A stretch of DNA of 64,000 nt from Chryseobacterium vrystaatense (lineage in GTDB: Bacteria; Bacteroidota; Bacteroidia; Flavobacteriales; Weeksellaceae), in NCBI RefSeq assembly GCF_000737765.1, contig NZ_JPRI01000009.1:50330-114329 (forward strand), read 5' to 3'. Shown one piece after another: positions 14,856-24,412 of the stretch (position 1 is the first letter of the stretch; each line of letters begins with the position of its first letter). A program made the translations under genes and the position numbers. The notes beneath the pieces are model-generated. The model was not told where the DNA came from. It did not search any database and was given only the letters and a program-made list of their open reading frames with translations.

Positions 14856-16712
14856 TTATTTCTTACCAGTAAGCCACTGCGTCTGAAGTTTCAGTTCTGC
14901 CGGGGTTGGATTGGCTTTATACTGAAGGCTCTCAATCGTCATTTTATCCAGAACAGCTTTTCCTTTAAGATCAATCTTATCTGTTTTGTCACCATTCTTT
15001 CTAAGAATCGTCACGGTAACGTTCTGCCCTTCTTTGATTGATTTGGCATATCCTATAAAATCCTGCATGTTCTGTACATTGATTGTTTTTCCATCCAAAG
15101 CAAGAATTTCGTCTGTGATTTTAAATCCTATGCTTTTTGCAAAAGGCGAAAGTGCTGAACTTTCATCAAATACAAACGTATTGTTTTTGTCGTTATAGCC
15201 TGTTTGATTAGGATCTTTGATGAACCAGAACAACGGAGGTGTATCTTTCTTCTTTGCTTCTACGCCTACCATATTCAGGTATTCTGCATAAGGTGTCGGC
15301 TGGTTCCCTGCAATATATTTGTTATAAAAATCTTTTACCTGAGGATAACCGGTCACCGTTACCAACTCATCGATTAATTTATCATCTTTAAACGGCTTAT
15401 TCTCCCCGAATCTCTGAGAGAGTTTTCTGATCATATCACGGTAGCCCATTTCTCCGTTAGAAAGCTTTCTCAGCTCAATATCCAGACACATGGCCAACAA
15501 AGCTCCTTTTTCATATACATTTCTGTATTGGTCTTTGTATTGGTCTTGCAGAATATTCTTACTCATTACCGTAAATGGCATGGTATCATCATAGTTCTTT
15601 GAATTGGTGATCTTTTCATTCATTCTCTGAAGGAACTCATCTTTATTGATCAGGCCTTCCTGGATCTGGAAAAGATTCGCAAAATATTCTGTTCCTCCTT
15701 CATACATCCACAGGTGCTGAGACATTTTAGGGTCTGCATAATCAAAATAATGAATCTCTTCGGAATGCGTCTTTAAAGGATTCACCGTATGAAAAAATTC
15801 GTGTGAAACCACATCGGTGATTGTTTTGTCGATTGCTTCTTTCGGCATCATTTCAGGAAGCACTACACTGGTTGATTCGTGATGTTCCAGTGCTCCGAAA
15901 CCTTTGATCTTCGGTCCGTCACCTCCAGAAAGATAAAGCATGATCGCATATTTTTTATTGGTATTCATATCACCCAGGAATTTTTTCTGAGCCAATACCA
16001 TTTTTTCAAGATTGTCTTTAAAATCTGCTGCTTTGTATTTTCCTGTTGGAGAGTAAACGCCAAGTACCAAATCCATTCCTCCGGCATTGAAGGTGATGTA
16101 ATCCGGCTTGGTATACATCAGCGGAGAGTCTGTTACCTTAGCATAATTAGCCAATGTAAAAGTATCTGTAGCATCAGATTTATCCTGATCTACCAATGCT
16201 GTTGTCCCATAGAACCCTGCCGGTTTCTGAATGATAAGCTGATACGGAACATCCTGCATATTATCTATGTATCCAACGAAACCATGGGTGTTGATCATGA
16301 ATATTTTGCCTTCCTCAATATCTGTTCCTGATGGAGAAAATACAGCCTTGTGCTTAGAGTTATCCATTTCATCATCAAAACTGTCATTGACCAGATAGGT
16401 TACTTTGGTTAAATCTTTTGCGTTTTTTAATGAGTAGGTATTGTCATTAACTTTGGTATAGGTTAATTCTCTTCCTTTATTATCGTAGAATTTGATACCT
16501 TCCACAAATCTTCCATAATCATCTACGGAATAGGTGCCCGGAACTGTTTTTGGAAAATGGAACTTGATATCTCCGGATTTCATTTTAGGGAATTCCATAG
16601 TAACGGCTACCTTGTCGTCTTTTACATTGACAAGATCAATCGTTGTTTTTATGGATTGGGCATTGGCCAAAAAAGCGGCGAATAGACCCAGGCTGATTGC
16701 TGTTTTTCTCAT
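14856..16712 (-). CDS. M61-family glycyl aminopeptidase with PDZ domain
   Basis: A 618-aa secreted metallopeptidase with a signal peptide ending at NAQ (residue 19). The N-terminal beta-rich domain (about 20-190) is typical of M61. The gluzincin motif is His304-Glu-Phe-Phe-His308 in VVSHEFFHTVNP, with the third ligand expected in MYEGGTEYFA. A C-terminal PDZ domain spans about residues 500-590 (DEILALDGKTINVQNMQDF). Members prefer N-terminal Gly or Ala substrates. Length is normal. It has no operon partner that I can show. Confidence 0.88.
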   Translation of the reverse strand: MRKTAISLGLFAAFLANAQSIKTTIDLVNVKDDKVAVTMEFPKMKSGDIKFHFPKTVPGTYSVDDYGRFVEGIKFYDNKGRELTYTKVNDNTYSLKNAKDLTKVTYLVNDSFDDEMDNSKHKAVFSPSGTDIEEGKIFMINTHGFVGYIDNMQDVPYQLIIQKPAGFYGTTALVDQDKSDATDTFTLANYAKVTDSPLMYTKPDYITFNAGGMDLVLGVYSPTGKYKAADFKDNLEKMVLAQKKFLGDMNTNKKYAIMLYLSGGDGPKIKGFGALEHHESTSVVLPEMMPKEAIDKTITDVVSHEFFHTVNPLKTHSEEIHYFDYADPKMSQHLWMYEGGTEYFANLFQIQEGLINKDEFLQRMNEKITNSKNYDDTMPFTVMSKNILQDQYKDQYRNVYEKGALLAMCLDIELRKLSNGEMGYRDMIRKLSQRFGENKPFKDDKLIDELVTVTGYPQVKDFYNKYIAGNQPTPYAEYLNMVGVEAKKKDTPPLFWFIKDPNQTGYNDKNNTFVFDESSALSPFAKSIGFKITDEILALDGKTINVQNMQDFIGYAKSIKEGQNVTVTILRKNGDKTDKIDLKGKAVLDKMTIESLQYKANPTPAELKLQTQWLTGKK

Positions 16713-16911
16713 TAGGTTTAAATTTTATAGTTAAATAGTAGTTTTTTTAGTCGTTTTGTTACGGAATAAAGTATTAAACTTTTCTTAAAATTTGAAAGAA
16801 AAAAAAGGTATAATAGAGAGAAAGCAGAGGTGTTGGTTTGAAAAACACATTCCAATGGTTTTTTTAGTAACAAAAAAGCAAATTCGTTATGTAACAAATT
16901 TGCTCTTTTCT

Positions 16912-18543
16912 TTATTCAACTTCATTGTAGTTGATGTAGTAGTTCTTGTTAAATTCTACAGGATTATTGCTTTTGAGTTTAACAGTCTGCCAGTTTTCTG
17001 TAGGATTGATGGTTTGATTACCGTTGATAATGAGAGGAAGCTTAAGATCTTTAACTCCTTCAGTATATCGGAATTTTAAAGATGCCCCATTTTGTGAATA
17101 TTCCAGAACAGGAATCTTTATTGTTCTTAAATATTGATTAAAAATACTGGATAAATCGATTCCGGATTTTGAGGACATATAATCTTCTATCTGTTTGGTG
17201 GTAACGGTCTGATGATAAAAATCCTTATTCAGTCCTCTCAGGATCTGTCTGAATTTTTCATCATTATTGATGACCTGCCTGATGGTGTGAATCATACTGG
17301 CTCCTTTAGGATACATATCTCCGCTGCCTTCATTTCTGACACCATATTTTCCTATAATTGGAATGTCATTCTGGATGTTTCCGCGGATTCCAATGGCGTA
17401 AATATCAGCTGATTTTTTATCCATATATTTTTCTGTAAAAAGAACTTCGGAATACATTGTGAAACTCTCATGGATCCACATATCAGCCTGATCCTTTGCC
17501 GTGATATTATTGGCAAACCACTCATGGCCGCTTTCATGAATGATAATATAATCCCACTTAAGACCTACGCCTGTTCCTGAGAGATCCCTTCCAAGATAGC
17601 CATTCTGATAGCCGTTTCCATAGGCTACATTGCTCTGATGCTCCATACCCAGGTAAGGAGAATCGACCAGTTTATATGAATCTTCGTAGAAAGGGTATGG
17701 TCCGAACCAGTATTCAAATGCAGAAAGCATTGGCTTTACCTGCTGAAACTGCTTTTTTGCTTTTTCCAGATTGTAGTCCAGTACCCAGTAATCCAGATCA
17801 AGTTTTCCTTTTTCACCACTGAATGTATCTTTAAAATTAACATATTTTCCGATGTTAGGGATAATAGAGTAGGCGTTGATAGGATTTTTTACCTCCCACG
17901 TATACGTTGTTTTTCCACCTTCCGTTTTTTTGTCGGTGAGCCTTCCGTTTCCTACACCTACAAGGTCATTGGGCGTAATGATCTTCATAATAATCCCGTT
18001 TTCAGGCTCATCACTCCAGATATCTTTTGTCGGAAGCCATATAGAGGCCCCGATTCCTTCGTCAGCTACACTCATCCATGGGTTTCCTTTTTCATCCTTG
18101 GTAAAAACCCAGCCGCCGTCCCATGGTGCATTTTTCGCAATCACTGGTTTTCCGGAATAGGTCACGTCAATGGTGTATTTCTCGCCTTTTTGAAAGCTTT
18201 TTTTAGCTGTGACAAAGATAAAATCACCATCCTGTTTAAAGCCGGAAATGGGGAAACTGCCTTCTATTTTATCCGCTTTCATTGGTTTTTGCAAATCAAT
18301 CTGGAAAACTGGATCAGTAACATCTTTGGTGATTTCAAAGCTGATCTTGTTATACCCTTTAATGCTTTTCTGTGCGAAATCAGGTTCCACCGAAAGGTCA
18401 TATTTTTTGACATCCCAAAAATTCCTGAATGGGGTGTCAGAACCCTTCAAAGTATCCTGCTTGGTAAAGGTTTGATCTTTCTCGGAGAATTGTCCGAAGA
18501 CCATGCCCGAAGCAAATAAAAGTGTGTAGGTCAGCTTTTTCAT
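16912..18543 (-). CDS. M1-family aminopeptidase
   Basis: A 543-aa exported zinc aminopeptidase with a signal peptide (about 1-17). The zinc motif is His336-Glu-Ser-Gly-His340 in HESGHEWFAN, and the third ligand is the Glu in MYSEVLFTE about 18 residues on. The usual GxMEN substrate motif reads GMEHQ, with His in place of Asn, as in secreted Bacteroidota M1-like enzymes. It lacks the long C-terminal helical domain of PepN. Together with the neighbouring M61 enzyme it suggests peptide scavenging in the periplasm. Confidence 0.88.
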   Translation of the reverse strand: MKKLTYTLLFASGMVFGQFSEKDQTFTKQDTLKGSDTPFRNFWDVKKYDLSVEPDFAQKSIKGYNKISFEITKDVTDPVFQIDLQKPMKADKIEGSFPISGFKQDGDFIFVTAKKSFQKGEKYTIDVTYSGKPVIAKNAPWDGGWVFTKDEKGNPWMSVADEGIGASIWLPTKDIWSDEPENGIIMKIITPNDLVGVGNGRLTDKKTEGGKTTYTWEVKNPINAYSIIPNIGKYVNFKDTFSGEKGKLDLDYWVLDYNLEKAKKQFQQVKPMLSAFEYWFGPYPFYEDSYKLVDSPYLGMEHQSNVAYGNGYQNGYLGRDLSGTGVGLKWDYIIIHESGHEWFANNITAKDQADMWIHESFTMYSEVLFTEKYMDKKSADIYAIGIRGNIQNDIPIIGKYGVRNEGSGDMYPKGASMIHTIRQVINNDEKFRQILRGLNKDFYHQTVTTKQIEDYMSSKSGIDLSSIFNQYLRTIKIPVLEYSQNGASLKFRYTEGVKDLKLPLIINGNQTINPTENWQTVKLKSNNPVEFNKNYYINYNEVE

Positions 18544-18640
18544 TTAAAACTAAATTAAATTCTATCAAAAATAGAAAAATTAATGGCACAATGATGACAT
18601 CTATAGAAAAAATATACTATAATACAGAAGTCATATCAAT

Positions 18641-18668
18641 AAAAAAAGCCCGGTTTACACCAGGCTTT
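18641..18668 (-). terminator. Terminator of the T9SS metallopeptidase gene
   Basis: On the minus strand AAAGCCTGG pairs with CCGGGCTTT (one mismatch), followed by a run of seven T. It lies 20 bp after the stop codon of the large peptidase. Confidence 0.8.
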
Positions 18669-18688
18669 GTATGATAAAAATAAAAGGT

Positions 18689-21670
18689 TTATTTCTTGAT
18701 AAACTTAAGTCTTGAAACAGTTCCTTTATCTTCGATAGTAATAACATAAACTCCAGTGCTCAGTTTAGATACCGGGATTTTCTGACCTGCAACAGTACCG
18801 TTCATTACAGCCTGTCCTGCCATATTGAAAATGCTGAACTGTGCTTTAGAAGAAATATTGGTAACGTTCAGAACATCATAAGCTGGATTAGGATAGATCT
18901 GTACCGCTGTATTGTCTTTTGTTACATCGTCAGTACCTAAAGAACCAGGAAGAATTTTAACAGCATAATCTTCAACTTCTCCGAATTGGAAGCTTGAACA
19001 TCCGCTGGTAGGCTGATCCTCATACGTTAATACCACTCTCATCGTAGTATTTGCAGTTCCTGAGTAAGCATCTGCCGGTACAGAGAATGTTCCTGAAACA
19101 GGAGTGATTGTATTCGGTGCACTGGTATAAATCATTTCAGAAGGAGCAAAAGTTCCGTCTCTGTTGAAGTCGATCCATGCAGTAACCCCCTCATTATAAA
19201 GATCGCTAGACCATTGCTTGGTGATGCTCACAGTATTCCCGGAAGTTCCTTGTTTAAGAGTAATTAGCTTCGAAGGATCTGTAGCATAATTGGTATATGC
19301 TGAACCTACACTGCTATTGGACATAGGTGTCATTCCGGCAGGAGTCACAGTAACATTTGAAATAAATTCATCTGCCGGACTTGAAGTATTGTTGACACAC
19401 AGTACATATCCTAATGTTGTAAAGGTAGCTGGTGCAGAGAATGTTCCGGTTGTAGATCCGCAAATATTAGCAATCTGATATTCGTACTGCGTAGCGCTTT
19501 CCAATCCTGAAACAAAAGAAGAATTGGCTGCAATGGTTGCAGAAGTCCAGGTAGTAGCACCTGCCTTTCTGTATCTTATGGTATACTGTCCTCCCTGAAG
19601 AGCTGCCCAGTTGATGTTTGCAGAAGAAATGGTGATCCCTGAAACAGTGATTCCTGTTGGTTCTGCCACAGAACATGCTGCTGCACTTGCGCTTACTGTA
19701 GCATTACCTACAGCATAGAATACGTTGTCAATTGCGCTTACTCTGATCTTTACATTAGAACCTGCAGTAAGAGAAGAGAACATAAATGGCTCAGCTCCGT
19801 CGTTAGGGGTAGAAGGAGTAACTACAGTCCAGTTAGCTCCGTTATCAGTAGTGTAGTCAATTTTAACATTCTGTACGTTATAGGTACTGTTGTTGGTATT
19901 GGCAACATCCCAGGTGATGGCTCCGGCGGTATTGTTATAAACTGTTGTTGATGTTACTTTGAAAGGACCATCGTTACCAACTTCCAGATTGATCCTTGCA
20001 CTCTGAGTCTGTTGTTTTGTAATATCAGGGTTGTTGTCTCTTACGGTTACTTTAAAGCTCATTCCTCTAGGAACAGTGGAAACGGTTTCCCAACCTGCAA
20101 TGTTCGATACCGAACCTGCAACACCAGGATTGCCAACAACAGTAGAGAGAAGAGGGAAGTATCTTGTAGGAGATGCCGTAGGCATTATAGACCTGAAATC
20201 TGCTCCATGTTTACGGGTTGAAAGTACGGTTCCGAAAGTTGCAGCAGCAAGATCATATTGTTCCCATGTGTAAGTCATAGGATCATTTTGTGCATCAACA
20301 GCAGATGCAGTCAGTACAAATGCAGTTCCTTTTGGAATTGCTTTCGCCGCAAGTGGCTGAATAACTGGGGCTGTATTGGTGGTAATGGTAGTTAATGTTC
20401 CACATTCCTGAGAATTTACATAAGCCTGTACTTCTTCTATGTTTTTAACATGGAAATAGGCATCTGAATTCATCTGAACATTAGCTCCGTTAACGATACC
20501 TGCATATCCCATAATGGTTGAACCTGATCCCGGTTCCATGTGTGCTCCGTGTAAAGCAACAGACATTGTATGGTTTCCTCCAAACTGATGCCCCATTTCA
20601 TGAGCTACAAAGTCTATATCATACGTATCCCCAAAAGGCTGATCTACGATAAGTGGAGAGGTAATTCCTGCCCCTTTTGACGTGTCATCATTGTTGTTCA
20701 CTGGATTTCTACATACATTCCCTACATCTCCTGCGCTTCCGCCGCCGCCTCTGTGTCCGAAGAAGTGGCCAATATCGTAAGCTGCATTTCCTATCGTAGA
20801 AGTAAGAGTCTGCTGAAGCTCAAGGTTCCAGCTGTCAGGAGCGCTGTAATTAGCACCATTCTGAATAACATTTGAGTATGGATCCGTTGCTGCATTGGTG
20901 AAAATTAACTGTGGAAGATCCAAAACAACCATATGAATGCCGAAATCTTTTTCAAAAACACCGTTTACTCTATTCATTGTAGCATTAATACGGGCTGCTG
21001 CGCCGGCAACACCTCCTGCCAATTGAGTATATTCTGCATTGACAGAGATTGCTGTTCTGTAGGTTCTGTATTTTAAATCATTACTCTTGTTAAATCCTCC
21101 TGCTCCGTTCAGAATGTTTTTAGACTGTAGCAGTTTACTCATCTCCTTTTTTGACCGTTCAGGCTCAGATGTTTTACACTCAAATGGATTCCCATTCTGT
21201 GTTTTATTGGTTTTGAAGAATACCCCGTATACATCTTTTTCTTTATTCAGAGGCTCAATAAATTCGTATTTTCCGGTGACTGCATCAAAAATCATGGACT
21301 GAAAGTCATTAGGAGCTGTGCTGAACCTGATCTGTCTTTGAGGATTGTCTACTCCGATCCCTGAATACGCTCCCAGTTCATATCGGTCTGCCATAGATTT
21401 TTCTACTACGGGAGAACTGTAAACGGAAAATCTTTCAATTTTTCCATCAGCGGTAGGTAAAGATATGATAACAGGGCTACCTCCTTTTCCTGCTTCAGGA
21501 GCATCTTTTAAAAGGCTTCTCAGAGAGTTGAGATCTACTTTGTAGCTGTATAGTACGTTAACTTCCTTTCTTATTGGAGCAACTTTTTGGGAAACAGGTT
21601 CCCAGTTTTGTGCCTGAAGACCTATAAAGCAAGAGGCCAAAGCACAAACAAGAATAATTCTCTTTTTCAT
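18689..21670 (-). CDS. T9SS-exported reprolysin-like metallopeptidase
   Basis: A 993-aa secreted zinc protease. Signal peptide 1-20; a propeptide-like region (to about 200); catalytic domain with His357-Glu-Met-Gly-His361-x5-His367 in HEMGHQFGGNHTM, the metzincin motif; a later Met-turn is expected near STIMGYAG. A fibronectin III-like domain (about 690-775) and a GEVEDY domain (about 790-900, ending GEVEDYAVKI) follow. The last 70 residues (QIYPNPAYDVLNV, then LSTGVYVITI and LKFIKK) are a type A sorting signal for type IX secretion. It acts outside the cell or on its surface. A -7 element TATATTTG on the minus strand at 21693-21700 precedes it. Confidence 0.92.
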   Translation of the reverse strand: MKKRIILVCALASCFIGLQAQNWEPVSQKVAPIRKEVNVLYSYKVDLNSLRSLLKDAPEAGKGGSPVIISLPTADGKIERFSVYSSPVVEKSMADRYELGAYSGIGVDNPQRQIRFSTAPNDFQSMIFDAVTGKYEFIEPLNKEKDVYGVFFKTNKTQNGNPFECKTSEPERSKKEMSKLLQSKNILNGAGGFNKSNDLKYRTYRTAISVNAEYTQLAGGVAGAAARINATMNRVNGVFEKDFGIHMVVLDLPQLIFTNAATDPYSNVIQNGANYSAPDSWNLELQQTLTSTIGNAAYDIGHFFGHRGGGGSAGDVGNVCRNPVNNNDDTSKGAGITSPLIVDQPFGDTYDIDFVAHEMGHQFGGNHTMSVALHGAHMEPGSGSTIMGYAGIVNGANVQMNSDAYFHVKNIEEVQAYVNSQECGTLTTITTNTAPVIQPLAAKAIPKGTAFVLTASAVDAQNDPMTYTWEQYDLAAATFGTVLSTRKHGADFRSIMPTASPTRYFPLLSTVVGNPGVAGSVSNIAGWETVSTVPRGMSFKVTVRDNNPDITKQQTQSARINLEVGNDGPFKVTSTTVYNNTAGAITWDVANTNNSTYNVQNVKIDYTTDNGANWTVVTPSTPNDGAEPFMFSSLTAGSNVKIRVSAIDNVFYAVGNATVSASAAACSVAEPTGITVSGITISSANINWAALQGGQYTIRYRKAGATTWTSATIAANSSFVSGLESATQYEYQIANICGSTTGTFSAPATFTTLGYVLCVNNTSSPADEFISNVTVTPAGMTPMSNSSVGSAYTNYATDPSKLITLKQGTSGNTVSITKQWSSDLYNEGVTAWIDFNRDGTFAPSEMIYTSAPNTITPVSGTFSVPADAYSGTANTTMRVVLTYEDQPTSGCSSFQFGEVEDYAVKILPGSLGTDDVTKDNTAVQIYPNPAYDVLNVTNISSKAQFSIFNMAGQAVMNGTVAGQKIPVSKLSTGVYVITIEDKGTVSRLKFIKK

Positions 21671-22240
21671 AATATTATTTAATTCTTGCAGACAAATATA
21701 AAATAAATTTAATAATCTACAGAGTAATATTTAACAATATCTAATTATAATTTTTCTTCTGTATTGTAAATGGTTTTTAATAAATGGTGTATTTTGTTAT
21801 GTTTTTTTTACACTATATATGTTTTTATAATTAAATTAAATAAAAACGTGTTTTTATTTAAAGTTTATGATTATTAGTTTATTAGTGAGTTTTTAGTATT
21901 TTTAAATTGACAATAATGATGATACTTCAAAACCGATGAGCTGAGCCATGTAAGAAAAGCTCAATTGAATGATTGTTCACAGATGAAAATTCCGAAAATA
22001 TTAATCGAAGATGGTAAAATGTAAATAGAGACCTGATCGTACAGAACATATAATGATCAGAAAATGAACACGGATTTTTACTTTTTATCCCGGTCGTAAA
22101 AGACTGTTTTACTCTAAGTTTTATTGAAAATAAAATCGTCCATCCGTCTGCAGTACAACATAAGGAATGCCCCTATATGCGGATCATTGACATAAGGTTT
22201 CTGCTAAGTTCGTCAATAGCCGATAAGGTCTGTAATTCTA
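21671..22240. other. 570-bp intergenic region without a gene
   Basis: Very AT-rich, especially 21680-21900. The only element I can support is TATATTTG on the minus strand (21693-21700), the likely -7 box of the metallopeptidase gene. No long frame, repeat or strong hairpin was seen in the remainder. Confidence 0.6.
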
Positions 22241-23068
22241 TTATTTCTGTATTACAGGAAGGTTTTCAGTGTTTTTCTGTATTTTTTTATACGTGAAAGA
22301 ACACATCACAATACTGAATTCATATAATATAAGAAGCGGGAAAGCTGCCATCAGCATACTTAAGACATCTGCAGGAGTAATGATCGCAGCAACCACCATA
22401 ATCAAAACAATAGCGTGACGGCGATAGGTCTTCATAAACATAGGGGTCAGAATTCCAATGCTGGTAAGGAAATAAATAAGAATAGGAAACAGGAAGATAA
22501 TCCCCATTCCTAAGATCACCTGTAAAAATAAAGTAGTATAATCACTCAAATCATAAAGTGGAATGATAATATCTGAGATCTTAAAAATAACTCCAAAATT
22601 AACAGCGAATGGAAGAATTAAAAAATAACCACACAAAACTCCGGTCATAAATAAGATCCAAACTGCATTGATAATAAAGATAGAGTTTTTTCTTTCTTTA
22701 GGATGAAGAGCAGGACCGATGAATCGCCATAACTCCCATACAATATAAGGAAAAGCACCTACAATACCTCCAAAAACAGAAACAGCCATCATGACATTGA
22801 ACTGCTGATAAAGCCTTTGTACACGAACTGGAAATTCTTTAGGAAGATGAATACTGTCTTCTCCTAAAAGCATCCGCGAAAAATGGTTGACGACTCTGAA
22901 AGTTGGAAAATCATTTCTTGTAGGGCCAAAAAAGATATGGTCCATGATCCAGTTGATATTGAATCCTACGGCTAATGCTACAATTATAATGGCAATAATT
23001 GAGCGAACAAGATGACCTCTTAATTCTCCAATATGTCCCAAAAAGGACATTTCTTTTTTTTCGTCCAT
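22241..23068 (-). CDS. tatC: Sec-independent translocase TatC
   Basis: A 275-aa inner-membrane protein with six predicted transmembrane segments, the receptor for twin-arginine signal peptides. The N-terminal cytosolic motif MSFLGHIGELRGHLVRSI and the conserved FGGIVGAFPYIVWELWRFI and PALHPKERK segments are diagnostic. The first periplasmic loop is longer than in E. coli, as usual in Bacteroidota. No tatA gene is adjacent; it must lie elsewhere. Confidence 0.95.
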   Translation of the reverse strand: MDEKKEMSFLGHIGELRGHLVRSIIAIIIVALAVGFNINWIMDHIFFGPTRNDFPTFRVVNHFSRMLLGEDSIHLPKEFPVRVQRLYQQFNVMMAVSVFGGIVGAFPYIVWELWRFIGPALHPKERKNSIFIINAVWILFMTGVLCGYFLILPFAVNFGVIFKISDIIIPLYDLSDYTTLFLQVILGMGIIFLFPILIYFLTSIGILTPMFMKTYRRHAIVLIMVVAAIITPADVLSMLMAAFPLLILYEFSIVMCSFTYKKIQKNTENLPVIQK

Positions 23069-23224
23069 ATACTACAAGTCTATTTAAAATAGCAAACTCG
23101 TCAAAAGTTAAGCTGTTTTAAGTCTGCGAAATTATGAAATAATAATCAGTATTTAGAATTATTGAGATGATTTTGTTTAAGTTTATAAGGAGAAGCACCC
23201 TATGTTTGATTTTTAGAAAAAAAA

Positions 23225-23252
23225 CCGACGGTATTTCCAGAAATACCGTCGG
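23225..23252 (-). terminator. Perfect 12-bp stem terminator after kdsD
   Basis: CCGACGGTATTT, loop CCAG, then the exact complement. A run of eight A precedes it on the plus strand and gives the U-run for the minus-strand transcript. Confidence 0.88.
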
Positions 23253-23294
23253 CTGATGTATTGTTATTCATGAATAGCATTCATATGTTTGTCT

Positions 23295-24254
23295 CTAATT
23301 GATTCCTTCATCAAGAAGGGTGTGAAGATCAATGATCCCGAAATACTGCCCGTTTTCTGTGACAATAAGCTGGCCTATATTATTTTCTTTCAGAATTTTC
23401 ATAGCTGCTTTTGCTAAAGTATCTCTTTCAATGGTCTTAGGGTTCGCCGACATAATATCTTTGGCCTGTACCTTAGATATATCATCTTCCTTCATCAGCA
23501 TTCTTCTTAAATCTCCGTCAGTAATTACTCCGATGATCTTTTCGTCCTCAGTTACCACTGTGATTCCATGGCTTGAAGCACTGATTGAGATAATAACATC
23601 TCTTACCGGTGCATTTTGTTCTACCTGAGGTTTCTGAGGTGATAGGAACTGATCTACTTTCGAGACAAGGTTTTTTCCTAGACTTCCCCCTGGATGAAAC
23701 TTCGCAAAATCATTCTCTCTGAAATCATTAAGCTCCATTAATGCAACAGCCATAGCATCTCCCAGAGCCATTTGGATCGTGGTAGAACTTGTAGGTGCCA
23801 GTTTGTTTGGGCAGGCTTCAACATCTACATGGGTATCAAGGACAATTTCGGAGAATTCTGCAAGTTTGCTGTTTTTATTTCCGGTCATTCCTATAAGAGA
23901 AGAAGAATAGTCTTTTAGAAATGGAACAAGATTGGCTATTTCAGGAGAGTTTCCGGAATTCGAAATACATAAAACGACATCCTGCTTCTGAATCACACCA
24001 AGGTCTCCATGGATCGCTTCCGATGCATGCAAAAACTGCGATGGGGTACCCGTGGAGTTTAAGGTGGCGACAATTTTATTCCCGACGTGGGCCGATTTTC
24101 CGATTCCTACTACAATTAATTTCCCTTTTGCCGAATGAATAATCTCCACTGCTTTTGCAAAATCTTCATCAATCCTGTTCTTTAATTTTTCAAGTTCTGA
24201 AATTTCTATCTCTAAAGTGCTCTTAGCAATTGAAATAATGTCGGTTCTTTCCAT
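23295..24254 (-). CDS. kdsD: D-arabinose-5-phosphate isomerase (KpsF/GutQ family)
   Basis: A 319-aa cytosolic enzyme that converts ribulose-5-phosphate to arabinose-5-phosphate, the first step towards Kdo for lipopolysaccharide. An N-terminal SIS domain (about 35-170) has VVGIGKSAHVGNKI and the SSTTIQMALGDAMA segment. Two CBS domains follow (about 205-262 and 265-319; HGITVVTEDEKIIGVITDGDLRR, abbreviated by position, and NNIGQLIVTENGQYFGI). Length is that of family members with CBS domains. It is divergent from recQ and ends at a strong terminator. Confidence 0.92.
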   Translation of the reverse strand: MERTDIISIAKSTLEIEISELEKLKNRIDEDFAKAVEIIHSAKGKLIVVGIGKSAHVGNKIVATLNSTGTPSQFLHASEAIHGDLGVIQKQDVVLCISNSGNSPEIANLVPFLKDYSSSLIGMTGNKNSKLAEFSEIVLDTHVDVEACPNKLAPTSSTTIQMALGDAMAVALMELNDFRENDFAKFHPGGSLGKNLVSKVDQFLSPQKPQVEQNAPVRDVIISISASSHGITVVTEDEKIIGVITDGDLRRMLMKEDDISKVQAKDIMSANPKTIERDTLAKAAMKILKENNIGQLIVTENGQYFGIIDLHTLLDEGIN

Positions 24255-24372
24255 TTTATAAGTATAAGGTATACAAAAAATCCACTGAAAAACGTTATAT
24301 TTAAAAAAGAATATTTAATATAAGTTTTATTTTTTATAAATTCGTTCGCTTTTATTTTAAGCAGAATTTTTA

Positions 24373-24380
24373 TAACTTTG
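24373..24380 (+). promoter_or_regulatory. -7 promoter element TAACTTTG of recQ
   Basis: Perfect TAnnTTTG match, 32 bp before the recQ start codon. The -33 box is not a clear match. Confidence 0.55.
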
Positions 24381-24412
24381 GATTGGATGCAAATTTAGCA
24401 ATAGAAAATTAG

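Noticed and set aside
15879..16331. 150-codon plus-strand frame inside the M61 peptidase gene
   Set aside because: Antisense shadow of a conserved peptidase; no start signal or domain.
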